Assembly (NCBI GenBank): GCA_019648995.1
Contig: BLXT01005065.1
Coordinates: forward strand, 2,183,642 to 2,209,744
Length of the DNA stretch: 26,103 nt
Source: Plakobranchus ocellatus
Lineage: Eukaryota; Mollusca; Gastropoda; Plakobranchidae
Direction: 5' to 3'
In this document: positions 1-9,169 of the stretch, piece after piece
Layout: every line of letters begins with the position of its first letter
Numbering within the stretch: position 1 is the stretch's first letter
Translations under genes and position numbers: made by a program
Notes under the pieces: generated by a model
The model's database searches: none
Told to the model about the DNA's origin: nothing
Seen by the model: the letters and a program-made list of their open reading frames with translations, nothing else

Positions 1-338
1 CACTTGTCATTCATCACCTGCCTGCCATGACTTCAGTGTAGAGGTGGGGTTTTTTCTATGGCGCCCCTGATTCGCCAGGCAGTCTAGTCGTTGGGTTGTG
101 AGACCATTTTATAGGAGTGCGGACACCACTCGCACACCCCAGCCTCCCCTCTTGGACTGCCGCCGTTTGGTCCGCGACTGCATCACCTATTGATCATTTG
201 CAGCTAGCCTCCATATCTGGGGGCCGTTTCCCTATCCGCCACCCGGCGACGCGCTGGGTAGGGGTTGGTCGCCCCGAGCTTTGAAGGTAACATGGCCACG
301 TCCTCTGGTGTCCGTCGCTCCTGCCATGACCGTCCCAG
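1..338. repeat. GC-rich repeat-like segment, cut by the window edge
   Basis: This stretch is clearly richer in G and C than the AT-rich DNA after it, and it has no long open frame. The change in composition is abrupt and coincides with the start of the 147-bp tandem repeat at 339. That suggests it is a piece of a dispersed element, for example a UTR or terminal region of a retroelement whose left end lies outside the window. I see no tRNA boxes, protease or reverse transcriptase in it. The family is unknown and the repeat status is inferred from composition only. Confidence 0.3.
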
Positions 339-705
339 TTTCAGCAATAGGTTATGTTAATTACATCAATATCGGGGATTTATTTAAATAAGATAAGCTT
401 CGCGGATTTTATGAGCGAGAGAGAGAGAGAGAGAGTACCAACTTAACTATTACTCAGCCCTAGGCGAGATTGAGAAGTCTTTGATTTTCAGCAATAGTTT
501 ATGTTAATTACATCAAGATCGGGAATTTATTTAAATAAAATAAGCTTTGCGAATTTTATGAGAGAGAGAGAGAGAGAGTACCAACATAACTAATAGTAAT
601 ACTCAGCCCTAGGCGAGATTGAGAAGTCTGATTTTCAGCAATAAATTATGTCAATTACATCTAGATCGAGACTTTATTTAGATAAGATAAGCTTAGATTT
701 CATTT
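339..705. repeat. 147-bp tandem repeat, about 2.5 copies
   Basis: Three successive units begin with TTTCAGCAATA at 339, 486 and 633, so the period is exactly 147 bp twice. Each full unit has the same order: TTTCAGCAATA, an ATTACATC block, TTTATTTAAATAA, AAGCTT, ATTTTATGAG, a (GA)n run, TACCAAC, then CAGCCCTAGGCGAGATTG. The third unit is incomplete and breaks down after the AAGCTT block, near 705. The (GA)n tracts (about 414-435 and 561-578) differ in length between units, yet the overall period is unchanged. No coding capacity is apparent. Confidence 0.85.
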
Positions 706-974
706 TGATCCAGACTTAGATCTATACACGACACGTACTTACTGTTTTGATTTAAAGAAACATCGCAAAATCAAAGTCTAGCACGAGATTTTTGCTGCCA
801 AGATTTTGCTAGATCTAGATCTAGTAGGCCTACTAGATCAAATCTGTCTTAGAGCTAATACATCATGCTGGCGGGCTGGATGAAAGGCTCAAATAAAGAG
901 ATCATAGGGTGTCAATTGCCGGTGTGTGGTATTGAAACAATTAAGAAGCCTCCGCCTTTATTGGTTAGGGGCGT
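706..974. other. Non-coding stretch rich in CTAGATCT/TAGGCCTA words
   Basis: AT-rich DNA with no open frame worth calling. It contains overlapping palindromic words near 808-840, where TAGATCTAGATCTAG runs into GTAGGCCTAC. The same words recur elsewhere in the window. No gene or recognisable mobile element end is seen here. Confidence 0.4.
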
Positions 975-1165
975 GGGCTGTTGGTGGCACAATGGGTAGC
1001 GAACCCATCTTGAGTTTTACAAGAACCACATGTTGCGGGTTCGGGCCCTGCTACCTGTGCTTTGGCTTAACTGGGGGCTGAAAGCGTGAGATCACCCTGC
1101 TGTGGTCTGGCTATATGCAGATCCAAAACCAAATCTTGTCATAGCACTGGGTCGGCAAATCATTC
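975..1165 (+). repeat. tRNA-derived SINE
   Basis: An internal RNA polymerase III promoter is visible. A box A-like TGGCACAATGGGTAG lies at 985-999 and a box B-like GGTTCGGGCCC at 1038-1048, at roughly tRNA spacing. A non-tRNA body follows (ending TGAGATCACCCTGCTGTGG, 1087-1105), then CA-rich and pyrimidine-rich simple sequence (about 1160-1218). The poor acceptor and anticodon pairing and the added body argue for a SINE rather than a functional tRNA gene. The body resembles a second fragment at 20368-20490 and the 3' end of the retrotransposon at 6861-6892. The outer limits are approximate. Confidence 0.6.
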
Positions 1166-1218
1166 TCAAACACACACACACCCACATTCTCTCCCTCTTC
1201 TTTTTTCTTCTTCTTCCG

Positions 1219-1900
1219 ATGATTAGGACTGAAATCTAGATAGATTATATCTAGTTGGACCCGGCTCTACACACACATAGTGTATAGAATGTGTGGTTTT
1301 GAGGAAGCATTGCAATAATAATAATGGAATTTGTTGAACAAGCTCGGCTCGAGATGTTTAGATAACTATCGTATGCGTGTATCGAGTATTAGGCGAGACC
1401 TAGATCTAGGTCGTAATGAGTAATAGCGCCCCAGGAAATCTGATCTGAAAGAGGGCATTTAAAAAATTAATGAAATGTATGCGTTGGATCCAAAAATGAT
1501 TATAATTACTAATTATAAAGGCGCAAAGGGGGAACAATCCAAGGTCAATAATACCGATATTATTGTTATGCCCCTCCAATTTTTGTAAATGTTAAATGTG
1601 TGTGTGTTGAAAGTGTAGTGTAGGCCTAGAAATACCAATTTATAATAAAAATGCTGTGTAGTGAATGTATGTAATTCTTTATTATGGTATGATTTTAATA
1701 CCATGTGTATGTTATTTTTAAGGTAGAAATGTCCCTAATTTGTGTAGCAAATCCCGATTTTTTATCCTAAGTGTCCCTATTTTGACCATTTTCAAGTAGG
1801 CAGGCCTGATTCACCTCTAGAATTTCAGAACTTTTTAGAGAAGGATGGGCTGCTTTAAAAGCTTTGTAAGAATCTTGATAACATTCAGAGGCATCCATCT
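1219..1900. other. Non-coding AT-rich stretch before the retrotransposon
   Basis: No gene is recognised. The stretch has a 7-bp inverted repeat CACACAT/ATGTGTG near 1272-1294, GACCTAGATCTAGGTC near 1398-1413 (palindromic), and a GT-rich run near 1600-1615. The short open frames on either strand have no family features and AT-biased composition. Confidence 0.5.
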
Positions 1901-1913
1901 TCCTTTTAATTTG
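1901..1913 (+). repeat. Candidate target-site duplication, left copy
   Basis: TCCTTTTAATTTG at 1901-1913 matches TCCTTTTTGTTTG at 6916-6928 at 11 of 13 positions. The pair brackets the retrotransposon exactly between its GC-rich 5' end and its (AATC)n tail. This fits an old target-site duplication made by target-primed reverse transcription. Both copies are low in complexity, so chance is not excluded. Confidence 0.45.
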
Positions 1914-1961
1914 CCCCATATGGGGACCGGGGAAGAATTGGCTCCACCGTGGCTGCCGCGG

Positions 1962-2345
1962 GTCGTAAGAGGCGACCAAGGCAGGTTGTCGCCTATGGAC
2001 TGCCCCTCGTTCAGGTCAAGGCGACATCTCTTTCTCCACCTGGCTTTTGACTCCTATCCCCACTTCCTTTTCTGCGCTATCGTCCCGTCTACCTCTCCTG
2101 CTGTCCTCTACTTCTTTCTCTTCCCATTTGGAGTCTGGGATAGAATCGACCCACTGTACTGTGTGTGTTGTAAGAGGCGACTAACACAGTGTGCCACCCG
2201 TGAACTGCCTCTCTCCGGTACATCGGCGACATCTCTTTCTCTCCACCTTGCCTTGCTTCTATCCTCACTTCCTTTCCTACGCTATCGTTCCGTCCACTTC
2301 TCCTCATACTATCCTCTACTTCTATCCACCGTAGCCCTCCGGTGC
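1962..2345 (+). repeat. Duplicated block of about 205 bp in the retrotransposon 5' UTR
   Basis: GTCGTAAGAGGCGAC at 1962 recurs as GTTGTAAGAGGCGAC at 2167, an offset of 205 bp. The following sequence keeps the same order in both copies: GGCGACATCTCTTTCT, a pyrimidine-rich run, CACTTCCTTT, GCGCTATCGTCCCGTC or ACGCTATCGTTCCGTC, then CCTCTACTTCT. The second copy is slightly shorter at its end. A repeated 5' UTR unit in a LINE commonly acts as promoter monomers, but here that role is inferred. Long open frames through this block (for example 1845-2354) are by-products of the pyrimidine-rich sequence. Confidence 0.8.
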
Positions 2346-2722
2346 TGGGAATAATTGAGAGGCCCACCCCCACAGTATGGGTGCCTTTTTTGCCGTGAGG
2401 TGTGACCCGTATGGGGGGAGGGATGGATCCTGGAGGTTCAGGTGGTGACGGCCCTGTAATAGTGGCTGTCACTCATCAACATGCCTTTTTGGCCACTTGC
2501 TTCTCCTGAGACAGGAGGGCAGCGCTGACCCACGCTGCCCAATCGGCTGGTCATTTTTCTCTGGATAGGGCTTGGGTCAATCCCAGTAGAGGTCCCACAC
2601 CCTCTGCTGGGAGTATAGCTCCAGGGTAGCTCTGACACACCGCTGGAGAGCCGCAACGTGTCCCCCTGGTTGGGCTCCGTGGCGGACGGGGAGCCCTGGA
2701 GCTGAATCTACCAAACTCCCTC

Positions 2723-3064
2723 ATGACTAAACCAAAAAATACCCCTGACCCCTCCCCAAAACCCGGCGAGGCGAAGAAGCCGTGCACGGAGGTAGCTCGC
2801 GGGGCTGTCTCCGTTGCCAGCAAGAGGAAGGCGGAGGACCTTCTTACTTTGCGGGCTGGTCACCATTTAAAAAATTTATGGTCACCTTTTAAGATCCATA
2901 GGGAATTGAAGTCGATTCTGGGCGACGAGACCATCGAAATCACCAAACTTGGTAGTGGTGACCTGATGATCGAGTTAAAGTTGGACGACCAGGCAAAGAA
3001 GCTGGGAGCAATCGCGACGTACTTAGACATCCCACCAAAGGGTGGCTTGCCAAGCAATAAATAA
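2723..3064 (+). pseudogene. Retrotransposon ORF1 (gag-like), shortened
   Basis: An open frame of 113 codons starts at an ATG inside the element and stops 9 bases before the ATG of ORF2. The first 45 residues are rich in K, P and A. The rest (LWSPFKIHRELKSILGDETI and on to about residue 105) has the look of the N-terminal gag-like region of I-clade ORF1 proteins, which bind element RNA. Such ORF1 proteins are usually several hundred residues and end in CCHC zinc knuckles. Here the frame ends soon after DIPPKGGLPSNK with no cysteines of that kind, so most of ORF1 appears to be deleted. The GC content matches the endonuclease part of ORF2. ORF1 identity is inferred mainly from position. Confidence 0.6.
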
Positions 3065-3073
3065 TCTGTGGTA

Positions 3074-6000
3074 ATGGATACCGTTGTTCAATGGAACATT
3101 TGTGGTTTCAGGAGCAATTTCAAAGAACTGAAGCTACTGTTGAATCGATCGCAGTTGGCTGTTGTGGCCCTGCAGGAATGCAGGCTTGGGGAGGGCCAGT
3201 TACCACCCAGGGTTTACACTCTGCTTCTTCCACAGTCTGGATCCCCTGGGGGCGAGGCAGCCCTCCTCATACGAAACGAAACCCGTTTTTCGGAAATTGT
3301 TCTTAACACTGGCCTGCATGCTGCAGCTGCCACAATTAGCCTGGAAAAAACTCTAACCCTTTGCTCTCTATACCTGCCTCCCAATTCCCCAGTTTTGAAA
3401 CTCTCGCTGGCTGAGCTCTTTGAGCAGCTTCCGAAGCCCTTTTTTGTACTGGGAGACTTCAGCGCACATTCTCCTGCGTGGGGGGACTCCCGCTGGAATG
3501 GGCGGGGAGGATGCTCGAAGAGTTCACAGCTGAAAATGACTTGATCATTCTAAATTCTGGAGAGCAAACTTTAGTTCATTCGGCATATCATTCGACCTGA
3601 GCGATTGATTTGGCAGTGGCTTCACCCTCCATTGCCGCCGAATGTTCCTGGGCTGCCCACAGTGATCTGTACGGCAACGACCACTTTCCAATATTTTTAA
3701 CCCTTACGTCTAATTTAAGTCCGAATGTAAATACACTAGTTTTAATTTCCAAAAAGCCAATTGGAACTGTTTCGGAGACCTATGCAAACTGTCTTTGGAC
3801 GACTGTGGCCGACATCGAGCAGTTTACTTCAAAATTGCTCGATGCGGCCAGGTTGTCTATACCCTTTCATAAAGGGACGAAAAATAAAACCTGTGTGCCC
3901 TGGTTTACCCAGGAATGTAGGCGGGCTCCTCAGGAAAGGAAAAAGGCTCAAAGGAAGTATTTAAAGCGCCTTCTTTTGAAATTTTCATAAATTTTAAAAA
4001 ACAAAAAGCCAAAGCTAAATTTGTAATTAAAAATTCCAAGAAACAGTCTTGGAAGACATATGTATCCTCCTTAAATTCAAATACTTCCTCTAAAGCTATT
4101 TGGAAAAAAATAAGAAAAATTAAAGGCAAAAATTTTGCACCTTCTTGTCATCTTAAAAAAGACGGCCAGATCATTTCACTTCAGACCCTAAAGATCATGC
4201 TGATTATCTGGCTGAAACTTTAAAAAAAAAACTCCAGCTCAAAAAATTATTCTAAAAATTTCCAGCAAACCAAACAAAGAGCTGAAAAACAAAATTTAAA
4301 TTTTGCTTCTGAAAATAATGAATCTTACAATAATCCTTTTATCATGGCGGAACTTAAAAGTTCAGTTAATAAATCTAACGAATCTGCCGCAGGTCCTGAT
4401 GGTTTGTACTATCAGTTCCTGAGGCACCTTTCTGAATCCTGCATGCATACTCTTCTTAAACTCTTTAATAACATTTGGACCACCAAGGACATCCCCCCAT
4501 CTTGGAGGGAGGCTTCGGTGGTTCCAATTCCAAAACTCGGGAAGGATCCTTCTGATCCTTCCAACTATAGGCCTATTGCGCTCACGAGCTGCTTGTGTAA
4601 GACCCTTGAGTGGATGGTGAATGACCGACTGGTCCATGTGCTTGAGTCCAGAAGCCTTCTGTCAAATGTACAGTGCGGTTTCAGGAAGTACCATAGCACA
4701 TTGGACCACTTGGTCAGATTGGAAACGTTTATCAAAAAGGCCTTCGCCAGAAAAAAGCAAATTCTGGCGGTTTTTTTCGATCTTGAAAAAGCCTATGATA
4801 CTACCTGGAGATATGGAATTTTAAAAGATCTTTTTGACCTCGATTTTAGGGGCAGGTTGCCCATTTTCATTTAAAAATTTTCTAAAAGACCGCCTTATTA
4901 AAGTTAAAGCGGAGAACACATTTTCTTCTTCTTACCACCTGGAAAACGGTGTTCCCCAAGGTAGTATTCTATCCCCTGTGCTTTTTAATTTAAAAATAAA
5001 CAATATTATTAATTCCATTTCTAAACATGTAAATGCCTCTTTATTTGTTGATGATTTTGCCATTTACGCTGAGGGTAAACACCTGCAGCATCATGAGCGC
5101 ACCATTCAATTATGTATTAAAAACGTTCAAAAGTGGGTCTCCGATAACGGTTTCAGATTCTCGGTTTCGAAGACTACCTGTGTCCATTTTCAAAGACAAA
5201 GAATCTACACTGAGCCCGCCCTTCATCTGGACGGCCAGCCGATCCCGGTAAAGGGTGAGGCCAAGTTTTTAAAGGTCATTTTTGACCAAAAATTGTCTTT
5301 TGTGAATCATGTAGTAAAGTATTTGAAAAAAAAATGCTTCAAGGCATTGAACTACTTATGTGTCGTGGGCCATACGGACTGGAGTGCGGATAGAGCCACC
5401 CTTCTAAAGCTTTACCGCACCCTAGTCCGGTCCAAGTTGGACTATGGCAGTGTCATATATGGTTCTGCAAAAAAAAAAAACACATTCTGAGGGCCCTGGA
5501 CCCTATACATCATCAGGGCCATCGTATTGCCCTGGGGGCCTTCAGAACGTCACCTATTAAAAGCTTGTACGCCGAGGCTGGGGAGCCCTCTCTCAAGCAT
5601 CGGCGTATCAAGTAAGCTTTTAACTATTTATTGAAATTAAAATCATTGCCTCGTAATCCCTGCCACGATTTTGTATTTGATGCTCCGTTTTCTGACTTTT
5701 CTGCTGATTCAAAGTCAGAACCCAATCTTGTCGCTAATACTTTTGAGCATATTAAGAATGCTAAATTCAACTTAAATACTATTGATAACTTACATGTCCA
5801 GTGCCCCCCACCTTGGGAGGAGCACAACATTAGTGCTGATATTTCTCTAACGAAACAAAACAAAGAAAATACCAGTGAAGTCACTTATCAAAAAGAATTT
5901 TTTAGAATTAAGGAAAAATTTTCAAAACATTATGCAGTTTCTACTGACGGCTCTAAACTGGAGGAAAAGGTTGCGGCTGCAGCATTTTTCCCGGAACACC

Positions 6001-6728
6001 CAGACCGCTCGAAGGCAACTCGCCTGAGAGACAGGGCATCTGTTTTCAGTGCTGAGCTAGAGGGAATAGCCCTCGCGCTCACAGAAATTAAAAAAACTCA
6101 CCAAATATCACAAAAACTTTGTTATCTACAGTGACAGCCTGTCAGCCTTACAGGGTATCCAAAGCAAAAATTTCAAAGTAATAGATATCAGGCGCCTGTT
6201 CAACTTAATCCCAAAATTTCCACCCTCTGTTCATATCTCTTTTGTCTGGCTTCCTGCTCACATGGGCATCCAGGGGAATGAGAATGTGGACAAACTTGCA
6301 AAAGCGGCCCTAAATAGAGCATCATGCTCAGGAAAACTCATTTGCTGGTCCGATTTCAAACCCAAAATAAATGCTTACATCAACTCCGTCTGGCAAAAAA
6401 ATTGAGATGCTGAGGGAGCAAACAAGCTCCACGAAGTGCTCCTCAACTTGGGCGAAGACTTCCACAGGAGAGGCGAAGGAGTCGATAGAAAACGGGAGAC
6501 GGCAATGTGGCTCACCCAGAGATACCTTTTAAAAAATGAGGAACAACCTTTTTGTTATGCCTGCGACAGCCCTTACACTGTTCGGCATATTTTAATGGAA
6601 TGCCCAGACTTTCAAGACACAGAGGGAAATACTTCAGTGTAACTGACATGTACAGACTTTTCCAAGAGGTCAATCCCTCTCGCATAGTGGGTTACTTAAA
6701 GGACCTCAGTGTCTATGAAAATATCTGA
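3074..6728 (+). pseudogene. Retrotransposon ORF2: endonuclease, reverse transcriptase, RNase H (broken)
   Basis: This is the polyprotein that nicks the target, copies the RNA and degrades the template. The APE-type endonuclease (about 3074-3720) shows VVQWNICGFRSN, LQECRLG, GDFSAHSPAWGD (usual GDFNAH has Asn where Ser stands) and YGNDHFPI. The reverse transcriptase (about 4340-5480) shows AGPDG, RPIALTSCLCKTLEWMV, FFDLEKAYDTTW, GVPQGSILSP and the catalytic FVDD at 5044-5055. RNase H (about 5930-6310) keeps the Asp of STDGSK, Glu of SAELEG, Asp of IYSDSLSAL and the late His/Asp of PAHMGIQGNENVDKLAK. A C-X2-C-X7-H-X4-C motif ends the protein (about 6556-6606). In-frame stops lie at 3598, 5613 and 6403. 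The frame changes near 3506, 3960-3985, 4165-4180, 4222-4231 (poly-A), 4855, 5470 (poly-A), 6110 and 6615. The last codon is the TGA at 6726. Confidence 0.9.
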
Positions 6729-6897
6729 GGCTTTGTACAGATTCCTTTTAAAGTTTTTCTTCATATACTCTGTTGGATTTTTCATGTTTTTCTATCTTTG
6801 TTTTTATTTGCTTGTGCATCTGGCAGAAGCCTACGAGAGAGACTGAGTGAACAGAAACCCTGAGATCACCGCTTAATGGTGGACTGGATATACTAAT

Positions 6898-6917
6898 AAT
6901 CAATCAATCAATCAATC
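6898..6917 (+). repeat. (AATC)5 tail of the retrotransposon
   Basis: Five AATC units follow the short 3' UTR directly. A short tandem repeat instead of poly-A is usual for I-clade elements and marks the site where reverse transcription starts. The last two bases overlap the candidate target-site duplication. Confidence 0.8.
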
Positions 6918-6928
6918 CTTTTTGTTTG
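6916..6928 (+). repeat. Candidate target-site duplication, right copy
   Basis: TCCTTTTTGTTTG pairs with 1901-1913 (11 of 13 identical). It lies directly after the AATC tail, where a duplication made by insertion should be. Confidence 0.45.
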
Positions 6929-7213
6929 TGAAAACAATATTAACATCAGGGTTGCCAGATACCTTGTGACCGCAAAGGTTTCTTTTGTCGCGTTTGGAGG
7001 CAACGGTCAGGAACCATGTACAGTGTTTGTCTAAGTTTTCGATTTATAAATTATAGTAGCATAGTTCTCATCAACTTTATCAGACCACCCCTTTCCCCTT
7101 GCCAACTTTTGACCACTTTTGAAAGTCCCCCCCCCATCTTGGTTGACGTCAATTGTGAAAAATTGTTGAAAAACGGTCTCTACTTTGAAGGCAAATTTAA
7201 CTTTGTCCAGTGC

Positions 7214-7400
7214 TTATATGATGCGAATTAAAAAAAAAGGCAACGCACATCGGTTTTTACGATGCGAATGAAAAAAAAATTACAGTTAATCATTTTTTTA
7301 CGATTCGAAAAGGAAAAAAAAGCAATGTACATTGTTGTTTACGATGCGAATTGAAAAAAAAACAAACAATGCACATCGTTGTTTACGATGTGAATTGATG
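7214..7400. repeat. 41-bp minisatellite, about 4.4 copies
   Basis: The word GATGCGAAT or a close variant starts at 7220, 7261, 7302, 7343 and 7387, giving periods of 41, 41, 41 and 44 bp. Each unit reads approximately TTTACGATGCGAATTG, a run of 8-9 A, then CAATGCACATCGTTG. Copies differ by several bases, so the array is not recent. ACGATGCG and CGCACATCG-type words leave short inverted matches inside each unit. No coding function is visible. Confidence 0.85.
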
Positions 7401-8815
7401 CTTCCCTATTGTTATGCTTCAATTATCGATAGGCCTACACATGTTTCTTTTCATAGCTGAATTGAAAAGACATACTTACAATAGTGACATTTCTTCAACT
7501 CGACATACACCACAAGGAAGAATTGTTTTTTCTTCTTCTTTTTTTGCTCATTAAGCTTTCTATTTGTTTGAAAACTGTCTTCAATCTGTGAAAGTATGCT
7601 TTGTCTTGATATGAATTGAGAAAGGGAATAAAAGTTGACTTTTATCATTGCATTGCTAAAAAAAAATGCAAGTGTCTTGGGATCACTCTTGATGTCGTAT
7701 ATATAAAATAGTATTTAAGTTTATTGTTTTCTCCTTTTCAACTTTGATCATGTACATTTTGGCACAGAACCAGTATATCTATGCCCATTTTAGAAAGTTC
7801 TAAGAATGCAGCTTTAGTGGTTTTAAAATTTCCAAATTGCAATTTCCAGCTCATTTAGACTGATGATGCAGAGATAATAATTAAAAATGAAAGTAACAAG
7901 GGAGCATCTGAAACTGTTTTTTTTTCCCCTTTTACAAAACAGTGTTTGGAAATTCATTTGCCTCATTTTATATTTAATATATTATTAATTTTGTTGTTTT
8001 TTTTTTAATTGTTTGAAGGTTTAGATGTTAAAAAAATTACTTTATTGATCACCCAAAGCTTAGAATGTGTAAAATGCCATTGTATTTCATTTTGATCGAA
8101 ATGTTTTTTTTTTTTGTAATGAACATTTATATGTATTTAAATGTAAATTTCCAGCAAAACCAGAATTTGTTTTAAAAGGATTGATGTTTGTGTTTGAATA
8201 GTTTTTATCCAAGTCCTTCATTATAGGTGTTTTTGCTCTGCATTAGTTAGTTGATATTTGGGGCCTCACAAAGGCACAAACAATATTTTAATTTTTAAAA
8301 AAAATTAAAAGACTTTCATTGTGTAATTGAAATGTTACTTTGTTAGGTCGACATTCCTTGTTAATTTGTAAAAAGTATTTTAAGCTTTTATGTATCTATC
8401 ATGTATTAATGAGTGAGGGCACATTAATTCTGAACAATTCACATTAAAAACATAATATTTAGTCAGTGGATTTACCACTTCATACATTAGCTTATACTGC
8501 TTAGAAGGCCAATACTTTTGAAACCAGATGTTAATGCATCATTCTTGGAATGTTTTGGCTGGCGCAGTGATGTGCCTAGATTCACAAGCAAGTATTATTA
8601 ATTGTGACTGTACTATAAAAGATACGACATTTATTGACACCTGGTCACTAGAGGCAAAAAAAGAAATGCATGAAAGTGGGTTGAGATACTCATTTTAAAA
8701 ATCTGTGCAGATACCTCAGACATTGCCTTTTAAAGTGAGCGAAAATTCAATGCCTTCAACCATGTTCAAATTTCCATCAAACAAAGGGCTTGTTTTGTAT
8801 GGACAGGTTACATTA
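7401..8815. other. AT-rich non-coding stretch
   Basis: I see no gene, transposon terminus or RNA gene here. The sequence has many homopolymer T and A runs (for example about 7918-7925, 7998-8007 and 8104-8115). The only open frames are short and frequently interrupted. It may be intronic or intergenic. Confidence 0.5.
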
Positions 8816-8820
8816 TCTTA

Positions 8821-8955
8821 ACCACTCTTATGCGCATGTTGCCACAAAAGAACCACGTGTGTAGGTATTATGCGCTGACCGATGGTTTTTACAATACAAC
8901 CTAGCGTGTCTGTATTATGCGCAGACCGATGGTAGTTTTAAAACAACACAGGCTA
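8821..8955. repeat. Short tandem repeat of about 47 bp, 2-3 copies
   Basis: ATTATGCGCTGACCGATGGT at 8867 recurs as ATTATGCGCAGACCGATGGT at 8914, an offset of 47 bp. Each is followed by an AACAA/AATACAAC-type A-rich part. A more diverged copy with TTATGCGCATG and ACAAAAGAACCAC begins near 8827. The copies are old. Confidence 0.7.
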
Positions 8956-9169
8956 TCGTTCTATTCAACGGAAAATTTCTCAACTCTACTAAGTGTCATG
9001 CAAGCTCATTGGTTAGATCCAATCAAATTGCAGTTTATTTGAAGCACATAGGCCTACACAAAGCCAAGTTTCAGTGCAAAAAGTGAGAGGCACTGCATGC
9101 GATTGGGATACTGTCTTGTTTAGTGCCTGGACCTGTGGAATAGGCCTGTTTTTTTGGCTTGATTGACAG

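Larger units (their letters stand above)
1914..6915 (+). mobile_element. I/Nimb-type non-LTR retrotransposon, decayed
   Basis: An element of about 5.0 kb with a 5' UTR, ORF1, ORF2 and a short-repeat tail. Its left end is placed at the sharp rise in GC, at the palindrome CCCCATATGGGG (1914-1925). Its right end is the run of AATC units (about 6898-6917). ORF2 has the order endonuclease, reverse transcriptase, RNase H and a cysteine/histidine motif. RNase H in ORF2 is typical of the I clade of LINEs, which includes the Nimb group known from snails. The length is near that of a full element, but ORF1 is shortened and ORF2 has many frameshifts and stops, so this copy is dead. The exact family name is not provable by eye. 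Confidence 0.85.

Noticed and set aside
985-1048. Functional tRNA gene
   Set aside because: Boxes A and B are present, but the acceptor and anticodon arms do not pair well and a non-tRNA body follows. A SINE explains it better.
1845-2354. Open frame of 169 codons on the + strand
   Set aside because: It runs through the pyrimidine-rich 5' UTR repeat of the retrotransposon, starts before the element boundary, and has no domain. Overlapping minus-strand frames (2089-2823) are equally long for the same reason.
7214-7400. CRISPR array
   Set aside because: The repeats are directly adjacent and diverged, without unique spacers of constant length, and the window is eukaryotic.
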